A stretch of DNA of 64,000 bases. Source: Apoderus coryli. Its lineage: Eukaryota > Arthropoda > Insecta > Coleoptera > Attelabidae. Location: positions 6,708,342-6,772,341 of the forward strand of contig OU452216.1 of the NCBI GenBank assembly GCA_911728435.2. Reading direction: 5' to 3'. Of the stretch, positions 48,701 through 59,658 are shown piece by piece; the stretch's first letter is position 1, and each line of letters starts with the position of its first letter. Under the pieces are notes generated by a model, which had not been told where the DNA came from, searched no databases, and was given only the letters and a program-made list of their open reading frames with translations. The translations under genes were made by a program, and so were the position numbers.

Positions 48701-51700
48701 AAAAATGATGAAGAAAACTTTTATAATCCATTCCAAATACCTTACGCATCAGATGTCAATAATGTGTTTGTTGAGAGAGGAGAAACGAAGTACATGGTAA
48801 CTTCTAAGGTTGTTGGAAACAGCATTCCTAGGTATTATAAAGTATCCTGTGATCCTGGTTGGGTTATCGGGATACAACTCCTAAACCCTATAGAAAATCG
48901 AAGCACTGAATCGATAACCATCTACGATACTGCGTCGGAGAATACCGAAACGAATGTGTGGGAATTGAAGCGTGATTTAACGGTTTTTCCTACGACTTCA
49001 AATGCGCATGGTGTTTTAATACATTATAATAGTGGTGTAAATGCTATTGGAGGCACAGTTCTGGTTTTAAGTGCTATTAGAGCTCCAATACAAAATATTT
49101 ACAACAGAATTGTCAGGGGACCCGTACCAACGTTAAGTGTTAGTCGCTCAACTATCCGGCGAAACATGTTTGGAATCCATGCCTCATATTACAACAGATA
49201 TTTAGATGAACTAGGCAATCACTTTCTACGTAAAGCTAACGAAAGTATTAAATTGATTAACTGTGAAATAACACACAATAATCACGAAGCTATATTCGTG
49301 CATTCACCAAATTGGGATCTACACAAAAGTAACCTGTCCGAGGTAACTATCATGTTGAACAAAACAACAATATCGGACAATGGTAAAGGAATATATCAAT
49401 TTTCTCGTGATATGAGATCGTCGAACAATTTATTCCATTATATCTTTCAAGATAATACCATTGAACGCAATAAAGGTAATGGGTTCGAGGTGTATCTCCC
49501 GTACGTATGGCAGTACAACGAAAACTTCACTCATTCAGTGTATATGGATAATAACACATGGGTGAACAATAGAATCTTCGGAATCGTTATCGATGGTCAT
49601 TTCGCTAGGGTTAACATTACCAACAACGTTTTCAAGGAAAATAAATGTGCGACTGGATTGTTAACAATCACCGGAATGGAAAAGAAGTTGTTAATTTTGC
49701 AGAATCAATTCCTGGATAACAATGCAAAATACATCGTTGAGTTTAGCTCAAACAGTCAATCGGAGATTATTGGGAACGTACCAGCAGTGTTTCTTTACAA
49801 CCAATTACGGAACAATAAATATATAATGGGACGAAGCTTTGGTGTTCTACAAGTGAACAAAGATCCAACCTATGTTCTCGGCTTTAAAGGCATACAAAAG
49901 GTAAAAGTGAATCGTAATCTATTCTCTGGGAATATGCTTGATTATCAACTGTTAGCTGGTATCAAAACTGCTAAAATTAACAACAATTTGGATGTGCGGG
50001 AGAATTGGTGGGGTTCTAATCATGAATCTGAAATCAAACAGCGTATTTTTGACTTCGATGACTGGAACGATCACGCTATAGCAAATTTCTTACCATATTT
50101 AATGGAAGATGATTTTATGGCGAGTTACTCATCAACCATCCCCTCAACTAATCTATCAGCAGTAGACTTTGATCATCTTCGAGGTAGATTATTCGAAGAT
50201 ATCGCTCTTAACCGACGTTCAACTCCGTACATTATCCAATCAGATCTCACGGTAATGCCGAATGTAACTTTAACAATTAATCCTGGAGTTGTCATGGAGT
50301 TTGCTCCTAACGTAGGTATTCTAGTCCTCGGAACTTTGAACGCTCGTGGATATCTTGGCAATGAAATTGTCATGAGACCATTACGGCGATCTGGGAATTA
50401 TCAACAAGTTGACTCTCAAATGCTTCGCGAGAAACGTGATTTAGAACTTATTGGTCAGGAAAGTATTCGATTATGTAAGAGCAGTGGTTGTGTTGATGCT
50501 GACGAAGTTATGCCGAAAGAAGGATTTCTGGAATACTTCAACAAAACTACGTTACAATGGGTACCGATGTGTGATACACGATTTACAGAACGTAATGCTC
50601 AAGTTGTGTGCAGAGAACTTGGGTTTGATGCGTTGCAAGCATATTTTGATTTTGATGTACGAATGGATTTCCATAGTAACTCATTATCGCGTATATGGAC
50701 TTGGCCTGAACCTCTACAATGCAAAGGTACTGAGAATCGGTATGATGAATGTCCAATAAGATTGAATGGGCAACAGTTTGGGCATAGGCATCGTTGCGCG
50801 TGGAACTCTAAATTTGTTTTTATTAATTGTCAAAACAAAATAGCACACAAACACTTGTTTTGGGGAGGTGTAAGATTCGCTAATGCTGAGTTTGAACAAG
50901 GAATCCAGACCCATCGGGTACATGATATTCATACGCATTCTACGTTGCAAGAAACAGAATCTGTGATGCAATACGTAAATATAATTGGGGCTGGTATTCT
51001 GCATAATGAACGTTCTCCAGCGATTCAGAGCATTATAAAAAGTCCAAAAATATCTTTTGTTAACGTTACCTCGTCTGCTTCACATGGTATTAATCTAATT
51101 TCACCTTCAAGTACAATGATTTTACATGGAAACACGATTGAAGATACTTTGGGTGTGGGATTGAACATAATAACACTATCTGGAGAAGGAAGGGAATCTG
51201 ACGAATCGAGTTTTTCTCCATTACGAGGCATGAATATCCCTTACAATCTTTTTAGTTTAATTGATATCTGTGATACGAATAAAGAAATACGTATTGAAGA
51301 ACGAGTATTGGTTTATTATAAATATGACAATCATCCTGTTAATTGTATAAAGATATTCCGAAGTGCTTTTGATGTTAAACCTTTAGGAATTCGATTTCTA
51401 CAACTGGATTTGTTTAATAGTACCATTGCTTATGGTATCCCGGATTTTATTTCCTTCTATGATGGTGATATCTATAACGCGTCATCCACTGTTATTGATA
51501 CTATTACAATGAGGACTGGTAATGAAAAGAAGCTGTTCAAATCGAGACTACCCAGTTTGAGTGTGAAATTATTTGCCAACGGTGCTTCCTCTGAACATGG
51601 ATTTATTGCTGAAGTTGTTACTTTGCCGATGTCTGCAATTGCTCTTGGTAAGTTTAACTCCTTGTTGACGCCCGTTTAGTACTCGCTCTGATTTTTAGGA

Positions 51701-54700
51701 AGAGATCTTCAGCATAACATTTCAAGTTCAATAATCAATAACAATACACAAGGAGCTGTTTTATATATGGCCGCTGGTGAAGTTAATCCGATAGTAACGA
51801 TTGAACGAAATGAGTTCAAGCACAACTGTATGCAACTCTTTGGCAACTTCACTACATGCAAATCAGCAATTACCTTCGATATTCAAAACACACAGACAGT
51901 TTTCTTCAGGGTAACTTATCCTTTTGTACCGTTATTGTGTTTTTATTAATTTCTTTTTGTGTGTTACAGAGTAATCTTGTTGAAGAAAATCAGGGTGGTC
52001 TATACATAAAAGCAGATTCTAGAGGTTCAGCTACATCTCTCCAAGGATGGATTCATAATAATCTGTTTGTGAACAATACAAACTTGCCTACTTTATATGT
52101 GGAAGGCCGGCAATCGTCGCCATATCAAGAAGTTACTATCTACAGAAATTATTTCACAAGAAACAACGCGCGGTATCATAATAATATTGTTTTAAAGCAA
52201 GTTGTGTCGAATTTTACGTTCAACTATGTAAAGAAAAATATTGGTCTACAGAATTTAGAAGTATCTGGATTTGATCGAGTTAGATTGAATATTTACCAAA
52301 CCACTACTCATAACGGATTTTACAAGTAAGCAAAATATTCAATTAATTTTAACTAAAAACTTATGGGTTCATCCTACGATGCTTCCATCTCAAAATGGTC
52401 TTCTCGTCATCTCAGGGGGCTTCAAAATGATTATATTCGTCTGTATCTTTATTTTGGGCTCAAAACAACTAATTTAATAAGTAAAACTAATAAAGAAAAT
52501 GAATAACAACAAAGAAATAAATATAGAAAAAGAATAAAACAATTAAACGATAATGAAAATTTAGAAGACAATCTTATTCATTAATGTACAACTTATACTC
52601 GATAAATTAATATAATTACGAATAATTATATTAATTCCTATACGAAACTTTTAATTATCATTGAATACTGAATATAATTCAATTACTAAAAGAAATAACT
52701 TTAATCTTTATAAAAATTGATTGGAAACAAAAAGGCCTTCAATTACAAGAATTAACAAAGAACTTACTGAACTTGAACTTCGATTATTATTAAGAAACTT
52801 TATACAATTAGAAATCACATCTAGACTCTACCAATGCTAAAACGAATCTAAAGTCGAAAATCCTTAACTTAACTTAAATTTGTCGATAGGAATATCCACT
52901 AATATGTACCTAATAGCAAAAATTTTGGGAGGGTTTTAAAGATTTGGGAATGAACTATTTTGAATCTGAAATATTAAATAGGTAGTTAATTCAAAAATTG
53001 AGTTCAGAACCCAACAACTTTCAACTTTGCATACCTATTTTGATGGATAGGAATCTCCACTAATGTATATCTGATATCAAAAATTTTGGTGGGGTTTTAA
53101 AGATTAAAGATGGAGTTAGACAATTAAATATTTTGAAGCTGAAATATTAAATAGTGAATTCACAAATCGGCTTAAAAAATGAGCAAAACTTCCAACTTTA
53201 GAGACATCAATTTCTGGATAGAAATATCCACTAATATGTACCTAATAGCAAAAAAGTTTGGTAGGGTTTTAAAGATTGAGGATGGAAATGAACTATTTTG
53301 AAGCTGTAATATTTAATAGGTAGTTGAGGCTGCAGTGAAACCGGGGACCAAGGTCGTACGGATCCTTTCAAAAAAAAAAAAAAATAGATGGTTAATTCAG
53401 AAATTGAGTTCAGAAACCAACTTTCAATTTTGCAGACCTATTTTGGTGGATATATGAATCTCCACTAATTTATATCCGAAATCAAAAATTCTGGTGGTGT
53501 TTTAAATCCTAAAGCTGGAATTAGACAATGAAGTATTTTGAAGCTGAAATATTGAATAGTTAATTCACAAATTGGGTTCAAAAATGAGCAAAATTTTGAA
53601 ATTGCATGAGACCTAGATTGAAAATAGCCAATCAGAAAAAAGGGCAATTTTTACAATATACCCGTATAAAGATACATATACAGGGTAAGAGATTCATAAA
53701 TAAGATACATTGTTATGTCGACTTTAATAATGATTGTTGATACTTAGGTATATTATGTTGGAGTTCGTTCAAAAGATTAACCAGTCACTACTATTTGTAA
53801 AGCAAGAAACAATACGATTTTATAATGACTTCTCAATCTCCCGAATCAGCGACTGGAAAAAAAACCATTGTTTTTTTATGCGCCCTTTATATGGGAAACC
53901 GTAACACCCTCCAACTACTAGCTTCTGTATATAAATAATAAAGACTTAGCATAATGGAAATCGATGTAATTACGAATAATTTACATTGATTTCCACTTAA
54001 ATGCCTTCAGTTACTTTGTATTAGTAAAAAAAAAAGAAAGAAAATACGAAACTAAAATAGAAATTAAAGCAATTATACCAATAATTCAGCTTTGATAGAC
54101 TTCTGAATAAAATCTCAAAAAACTAAGTAAAATATAATAAAAGAATTTTTTGTAATCAGGAAAATGAACTTAGAAAATTATAAATCTTAAAACAGCTTGC
54201 AAGAAAAGAATATTTAGAACTGACTTACTTGAATCTCGAACAACAACTGACTTTTTAATTTAAAAGAACTGACGAGGTACTTTCTTTCAGAACGCGAATC
54301 TGATTACCTCCCCTATTATGCCTCAAAAGAGGGATGATAGCCAATGGGAATTCGAAAACGCTAGGTTCAGAACGCACCCCTTGCGCAGCGTTAGAATAAA
54401 GCACTAATTATTGATTTTACTCTTTGGTCGTACTTCTATTTTCTTAATTCCGTGAAAATATGAATAATATTTCTGTGATTCAATTCAATTGGTATAATTG
54501 CTTAAAGATACTTAATTTATACTAACTATGATTCGACGTGATGTAGATATTTCCCTCGCTGTAGATCCGAGCAAATTCTGCCGTAATATAGCAACTATAT
54601 TAGTGGCAAAATATAAACTCATAAATACAGTGAGAGCTTTTAACTCAGTTTGAAAAAAAGACTGCCCAAGACTCATACCCCCTTGGATGAGTCAGACATT

Positions 54701-57700
54701 GGGAAGCAAAAAAAAAACCTCGTAATTAATATCAACATTCCATCAACTATGGGAATGTTTCATGTTATCGTAAATTGGAGTTTCTCAGAAAGAAGTGACC
54801 TGCCACTCATGTATTCTAAATAATCTGTAAGCTTGCCAGTGGCGGGTTCTATTTTGTTACAACTTCTCAATCTCCCGAATCAGCGACTGGACACAAACCC
54901 ATTGTTTTTTATTCGCCCTTTATATATATTATTTGATATGGGAAACCGTGACACCCTCCAACTACTAGCTTCTGTATATAATAATAAAAGTCCGACATTT
55001 AATTTACATGTAGGTGTTTCGAAAATGTTAAAGGATTTGACCATCCTATAACTAAAACCTCTGGTTATCTTTTCTAATATATGCTTTTATCTTAGGACTA
55101 ACTCATAAACAAACTCAATATTTTCGATTAGAAAAAGGTCGTTCTTTTAGGTAACAATTCTTTTAGGAACATTTGTTAAAAACCCAAGATAATAAATTTA
55201 TTACAAAAATATTATATTTCCCAAACTAATAGAAAATATCTATAAAATCACCCAACTAGTATACATAATACCAGTAGCGTGGTGTCTTATTACAAAATAA
55301 GCAATTATGATGATGTTTTTTTATTTTAGCAATTACGCCATTAAAAGAGAGAGCAAATCAACAGTTGTAGCAGGTACAGCAGGACAACATTATGTGGACA
55401 ATATTTTCTTTAATCCTGATAACGATTATGAAATGATTACCGTCAACAGATCATTGTAAGTATATTGGACTATCAATAACGAACATGAATGTGGATATTT
55501 CTAGAAGTTTATTTTCGGTTTTTAAATTTTTCTCTTCACGAATTTTTAAATCAGTACCTACTGAAGAATTTCAACCTTCAAGGTTAAGTTTTATTTGTAT
55601 TCTTAGGATGCAATTTAATTGAGTAGCTTAATTGTTAGTGAAAAACTTTTATGTCTAGAAATAATAAAACGAATCTTGCTGCAGCATTCTCTTGAGATCT
55701 GAAACAGGAGAAAGTTGCTGAGGGTTAAATCTGGAGAAATATGGTGGGTGGGTAAGCAATTCGAAAGCCCAATTCATTCAATTTTGCCATAATTTTTTGA
55801 AAAAATAAGTGTGTATTTCTTTTACTAACGCAACAATTACCTATAATTTTGAAGAACAAGAACATCGTCTGACACTCCTTGAAGGTAGCCCACATTACAT
55901 GTGTATCAGACTGTTCAATGGTTTGTCAGACAACATCAAATCTATTACAAGTGCAAAAATATTTAAGAGGGAAACCAGAAAAATACTGTTAGAATGAGAA
56001 CCATATTGACTATTTTTCCATATAAATTGATTGACGTGTTTCTTTCTATGTTCCTCTTACCTGATCAGAAAAATCAAGACTCTCCAATTTACCCAACAGC
56101 AAAAAATGTTCGATCCTATCAAGCAAATATGCTCAGAAAGGGGTCCCAGACTCGACGCGCAGGAACGATCAATGATAAAACCATGCTGCTCCGAAGCAAG
56201 TTCAACTTTCAAACTGGAATACATTTTATCACAAATTATACTAGTAAAGAGTCATATCATCCTGCACTGCATATTTCTTTTTGGGCCAAAGTTGAGAAAG
56301 GCAAACTACCCCCTATTATATCAGCAACTGTTGCTTCAGGATTGGTCCTCTATTAATGGCATCGGTGATGTGAATGATGCCGTGTCGGCTTTCTACAGGA
56401 TCCTTGATGGCATATTTAGTATGTGTGTTCCAACTAAAAAAAATCACTCTAAAAAATACAAATATCCATGTTGGTACACATGGGACTTAATCTGCGACAT
56501 ACGGGAAAAGTCAAAACATCTGAAAAGATGGAAATCTACGCAGTGTTTGAACAGTTTTAACAGCTTTAGGGATTTAAGAGTCAGGATCAAACATAAGATA
56601 ACTGCTGCATATAGCAATTACTTGGTGGAAGTTCAAAATTCATTGAAAAAAGATCCAAAGAGGCTCTGTACAGAATAAGAAGCGCAAATCCAGAATCCCG
56701 GATGTCATGTATCGTGCGGATAGTGCTGAAGGGCATAGTAAACGCTTTCGCCAAATACTTCAATAGCATATATGTTGATGGTGCCCAAAATGACTTCGGG
56801 ACTGGATGACATCCCGGCTTTCATTTTCCGAGATTGTGCGTCTGTTTTCGCCGTTCCACTGCAGACTCTGTTTAACAGGTCTCTGAGATCCAATATATTC
56901 CCAAAAACTTGGAAAATTTCCCGCATTTGCCCAATCCATAAATCTGCTGAGAATGATCATGTTGAAAATTATAGACCCGTCTCGCTCCTGCCCAATTTCT
57001 CGAAGGTTTTTGAAGCGGCATTATATCGAAAAATATTTACTCAAATTAAGCATCAGATTGATCCACAGCAGCACGGATTTTTCCCAGGCCGCTCTACAGT
57101 AACCAACCTAACCTGTTTTCTAGAGGATGTATTTCGTACCCTCGGTGAGGGTCTGCGGATCGATGCGATTTATACAGATTTTTCGAAGGCTTTCGATAAG
57201 CTGAATCATTCGCTTGTCCTACGGAAAATGTCGAGGTTGGGTTTTCATGAGGATCTTTTAACGTTTTTTGCCTCCTACTTGTCTAATCGACAACACTATG
57301 TCGAATACAATGGTCATAAATCGGAAACTTTCACACCCACCAGCGGAGCGCCTCAGGGCAGCTGTTTGGCACCATTAATATTTCCAATTTTCATTAATGA
57401 CATATCCCAGGAACTTACAAGCAACCATTTGATGTTTGTAGACGATCTGAAGTTGTATCGTGTTATTCGAGACACTTCGGATTGCGTATTGTTGCAGCGC
57501 GACTTATCTAAGCTTGAAGATTGGTGTAACTATAATAAATTGTCTTTAAATATTAATAAATGTAAGTTTGTCATATTTTCGAAATTGCAAACTGTTTTTG
57601 AATATCGCTATCAGCTGAGTGACACTGCGCTTGAGTCTTGTGATGTTGTCAGGGATCTTGGAGTTTACGTCGACACTGAATTGTCATTTAATTATCATAT

Positions 57701-59054
57701 TCAAAGTATTACCCGAGATGCACTACGCATGCTTGGCTTTTTGTTTCGTGTTACCAAAAATTTTAGTGATATTGAATGTGTAACCAATTTGTATTGTGCT
57801 CTGGTAAGATCTAAGCTTGAGTACGCATCTATAATATGGTCTCCCATTTACCAATCTCATGCAGGACACATTGAATACATATAGCGCAAATTCCTTAAAT
57901 ATTTAGCGTTTAAAATTGACGGTAGATTCCCATGTAGAGGATTCGATCATAGAGCACTGCTCGATCGCTTTCAAATGGTTTCGCTCGCAGAGTGTATGCC
58001 GGACAATTCTTTCTGTTTAAGATTATAAATAGCTTGGTGGACTGTTCAAATCTACTCCAATCGTTAAATTTTAACATACCGCGCCCCTCTGCGAGGAGTA
58101 GCAGACTATTTCACGTTCCTGTTTTTCGTACTAATTATGAAAGCAAAGCACCACTACTTCGAGCACGCCAAACATGTAACATAGAAGGATTTAGTCAAGA
58201 AATTAACTATTTCAATGAGCCTGTAAGATCTTTCTGCGCTCAATTATCTCGGTTCCTCCAAAATCTGGCCATCTGATGTGTGTGCGTATTTTGTTTTGTA
58301 GGATTATAAATTAGTTTATTATTATAGTAGCTTATTTGTTTGGTTGTATTGTCTTGTAATTGGGTCTGTGACCTGTTGGACAATAAAGAATATTATTATT
58401 ATTATTATTATAAAACATTCCATTCCATCCCCATATTTCCGCGGAAAATCTCGCGAAGTTGTATTTCTTATCGTGTTTTCTATAACTCTAGCAACTATAA
58501 TTTTGAAGAACAAGTGTTTGTTTCTAAGTAGTTGATATTATAATCAAATACATTTTTAATTATTTTTTTCTGTTGCATGGTGCATGCAGATTTGAATTCA
58601 ACAGGTAAGATTACAAATTGGTTTACCGCTTAGTCGCAAATTTGTCTGTCTGTCTGTTGCAATTTTTCGTTTATTACTATCTAAATTTCCATGTTCATTT
58701 TAACTTTAACACTGTGGTGTTGGTTGGCTGAGCTTTGTGTATAGCCATACTCTATAAAAGCATTTTAATTAAACAAGAAAATGGTGTTTGTTTAGCACAT
58801 ACAAACTATGGAATACAAAAATTGATGCTGCGTATAACTATTGGGGATTGAATTCAACCTTAGCGGTCAGAGGACGCATTAGAGATCAAAGCGATGATCC
58901 CCAGTTGTTGGAGGTTATTTACGAGCCATTTTATATGAATAATAAGAGTATATTGAATGGGAAATGTCCACCTGGATGGGAATTAGTTGGAGAGACGTGT
59001 TATATTTATATTGGTGCACCGATGACGTTCTGGCAGGCTAGAGCTTTTTGCCAG
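33754..59054 (+). CDS. bark: Protein bark beetle / Anakonda-like (3' end outside window)
   Basis: Exons: 33754-34074, 42699-42862, 45447-45907, 45966-51647, 51699-51910, 51970-52325, 55330-55455, 58796-59054. All introns are GT-AG and phases join into 2527 codons. A signal peptide covers residues ~1-27. SRCR1 (~132-235) is split across exons 2 and 3, SRCR2 is at ~986-1095 and SRCR3 at ~1814-1937. A CUB-like segment lies at ~385-495. Between them are long stretches of N-rich parallel beta-helix repeats (e.g. NNRGYGVFINSS, SNNGGDGIRF). Exon 8 begins a C-type lectin domain (CPPGWELVGETCY). The remaining lectin, transmembrane segment and cytoplasmic tail must lie beyond 64000. In Drosophila, Bark/Anakonda (~3100 aa) is a membrane protein that organises tricellular septate junctions. 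Exon 4 alone is 5682 bp. Introns 1, 2, 6, 7 and 8 are full of transposon remnants. No broken codon was seen in the joined frame. Confidence 0.95.
34573..37385 (+). pseudogene. Non-LTR retrotransposon (endonuclease end plus RT) in bark intron 1
   Basis: The first frame, 34573-35769, holds the end of an AP-type endonuclease (FVGDFNIS, SHHPSLNISF) and the linker (EFWKYFHSKSNSSRVPG). A frameshift near 35745 moves to the second frame ending at 37372. This holds the RT (TSGPDGMPSF, VIYTDFAKAFDRVDHG, SGVPQGSNLGPLLF, LMFADDLKIF, LGIIFDSKLS) and a C-terminal tail (RTNVLLRSPVNIMC). It ends with a short (ATT)n run at ~37375-37390. It is 5'-truncated and broken by one main frameshift. It is related to, but clearly different from, the 31 kb LINE. 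It lies in sense orientation in the host intron. Confidence 0.92.
37391..38988. other. bark intron 1, no recognised feature
   Basis: AT-rich. GGCGCGCGAAATTT near 38402 is a lone GC-rich spot resembling an E2F half-site, without other support. Confidence 0.45.
38989..39560 (-). pseudogene. Decayed RT fragment in bark intron 1
   Basis: The minus strand shows fragments in several frames: a QSGFRQGHS-like stretch, then LLAIVGYLGFGESAVSLLGTYVNDRSQ (the region between palm motifs of a LINE RT) and a degenerate SGPRTLR stretch. Many stops and frameshifts mark an old non-LTR copy. It is antisense to bark. Confidence 0.6.
39858..40140. repeat. ~65 bp tandem repeat, about four units
   Basis: ACATCGGTTTAACGTAC-like starts lie at 39871, 39935, 40000 and 40065, a 64-65 bp period. 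Each contains AAGTCATAGA and CGTTCGTAACATTAATAACC. Units are diverged, so this is an old local duplication in bark intron 1 between two LINE fragments. Confidence 0.8.
40234..40617 (-). pseudogene. C-terminal fragment of a non-LTR reverse transcriptase
   Basis: A 127-codon minus frame has WCDSNLLCLNTAKTKSMSYK (after the Asp-Asp motif), VKFLGLVVDRSLKWKLHID (thumb) and YFSLFESHLRY. It is typical of LINE RT between the catalytic Asp pair and the tail, both of which are missing. It belongs to a different copy from the one at 39 kb, because the order on the minus strand is reversed. Confidence 0.75.
40640..42698. other. bark intron 1, 3' part, no recognised feature
   Basis: AT-rich, with frames of 61-92 codons and no domain signature. 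It ends in the exon 2 acceptor (TTAATTTCAG at 42698). Confidence 0.45.
43017..43323. mobile_element. Head-to-head LTR ends of a Ty3-like retroelement
   Basis: TGTTGTGTATTCACCC at 43017 (+) and TGTTGTGTTTTCACCC beginning at 43323 (-) start two ~90 bp inverted copies with GATTATAGTGTGTAGCAACC. Next to the minus copy, a polypurine tract (AGAAAGGGGGAG, minus strand) directly precedes TGTTG, as at a 3' LTR. Next to the plus copy, TGGCGACGAGGATGGG is a primer-binding-site-like sequence following the LTR. The two ends face each other, so the locus is rearranged. Confidence 0.65.
43422..43760 (-). pseudogene. C-terminal end of a Ty3/gypsy-like integrase
   Basis: The minus strand reads a TYLVESKGIEYLIHVDDMK-like segment, the usual end of the integrase chromatin-side barrel in Ty3-type pol, then a Ser/Pro-rich tail to the stop at 43422. 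The upstream part is frame-broken. It lies just before the polypurine tract and LTR start at 43323, the expected place. This is the only pol sequence left. Confidence 0.6.
44277..45070. mobile_element. Foldback element in bark intron 2
   Basis: Inverted arms of ~140 bp lie at 44277-44420 and 44930-45070. They share GTGTTAATTAAGTATCTGG, CAAACTTCAGGGGGT, GCAGGTGTCCGGAAATGCA and ATACAGGGTGTCAAAA. The ~500 bp centre is AT-rich and non-coding. CACCCTGTATATA follows the right arm. It resembles insect MITEs with CAGGGTGT-type ends. Short 60-codon frames inside it are not genes. Confidence 0.85.
52880..53610. repeat. Dimeric tandem repeat (~165 bp half units) in bark intron 6
   Basis: Two alternating half-unit types recur: type A (ATATCCACTAATATGTACC) near 52890 and 53225, and type B (AATCTCCACTAATxTATATC) near 53050 and 53455. 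Each is followed by a GGGTTTTAAAGATT-like and TTTTGAAGCTGAAATATT-like block. The A-B dimer is ~333 bp. The second dimer is lengthened by a small insertion at 53327-53392. Confidence 0.8.
53327..53392 (+). mobile_element. Tiny poly(A)-tailed insertion
   Basis: A GC-rich segment, AGTGAAACCGGGGACCAAGG and onward to GGATCCTTTC, ends in 15 A residues. It interrupts the dimeric repeat between near-duplicated ATAGGTAGTT and ATAGATGGTT. It looks like a retroposed RNA fragment. The source was not recognised. Confidence 0.45.
53818..54992. repeat. Pair of ~140 bp direct repeats ~1.03 kb apart
   Basis: ACTTCTCAATCTCCCGAATC at 53827 recurs at 54860. It is followed in both by AGCGACTGGA, CGCCCTTTATAT, GGGAAACCGT, ACACCCTCCAACTACTAGC and TTCTGTATATAATAATAAA. 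The second copy has a short internal insertion. A direct-repeat pair around ~900 bp without coding capacity would fit a small LTR element (TRIM-like), but LTR termini TG...CA and a polypurine tract were not secured. Confidence 0.55.
55809..55997 (+). pseudogene. Tail fragment of a non-LTR retrotransposon
   Basis: The frame contains GSPHYMCIRLFNGLSDNIKS and KIFKRETRKILLE, matching the typical C-terminal LINE pattern (YxGxxLFNxLPxxIK...FKxxxKxxLL). It is short and isolated, probably an old copy into or beside which the 56 kb LINE inserted. Confidence 0.55.
56050..58420 (+). pseudogene. Non-LTR retrotransposon reverse transcriptase in bark intron 7
   Basis: The linker region (56320-56678, DLICDIREKSKHLKRWKS) is followed, after a frameshift and loss of some residues, by RT frame 56772-57884. 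This contains TSGLDDIPAFIFRD, QQHGFFPGRST, IYTDFSKAFDKLNHS, SGAPQGSCLAPLIF, LMFVDDLKLY (catalytic Asps) and LGVYVDTELSF, ending in a stop at 57883. The tail resumes at 57992-58276. The 3' end has AATAAAGAA then (TTA)n at ~58390-58416. It is dead through stops and frameshifts. Same lineage as the 31 and 34 kb LINEs but more diverged. Sense orientation in bark. Confidence 0.92.
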
Positions 59055-59658
59055 GTATTTATTTAACTGAAATAACTTAATTATTGTGATACACAGAAAA
59101 AAAAACCTTGGTTCAGATAGATAAAAAACGTAAGCACCACAGGGACAGCCAAAACCTTGTCTACCCCTTCTAGAAAAATTTACTGGATAGACATTATGTC
59201 ATTTAGATAATATTCTTGAATAGTTTACATATCGACGGGTGCAACGAAAACTGTAGTAACTCATAATTTATAGTTTTGAGTTAGAGCAGTTTAAATGTTT
59301 AAATGAGGGACAAAATTTCAAATTTAAAGCAACTTTTTTTATTTATTTATTAAAGATATGTTAATTCGAGAAAGAATCAACTGCCCAAAAAGTTTTTGAG
59401 GTAAACTAGCCAATTTTTTTGTTTAGTGAGTTACTACAGTTTACTTTGGAATATTCATGGCAAAATTAAATAAAATATAATTATGTACTTAAGCATTGTT
59501 GGTTTATTTTAAGTATTACATCAGTATTCATTGTAAATCGTACACACAAAGTGATCCACAAGGTTTAAACTATAGGGGTTACATTATAAGAAAATAAAAA
59601 TCGCATTTAAGTACCTAGTAAAAATAGCATAACACAAAACACACCTTTTTAAATCTAT

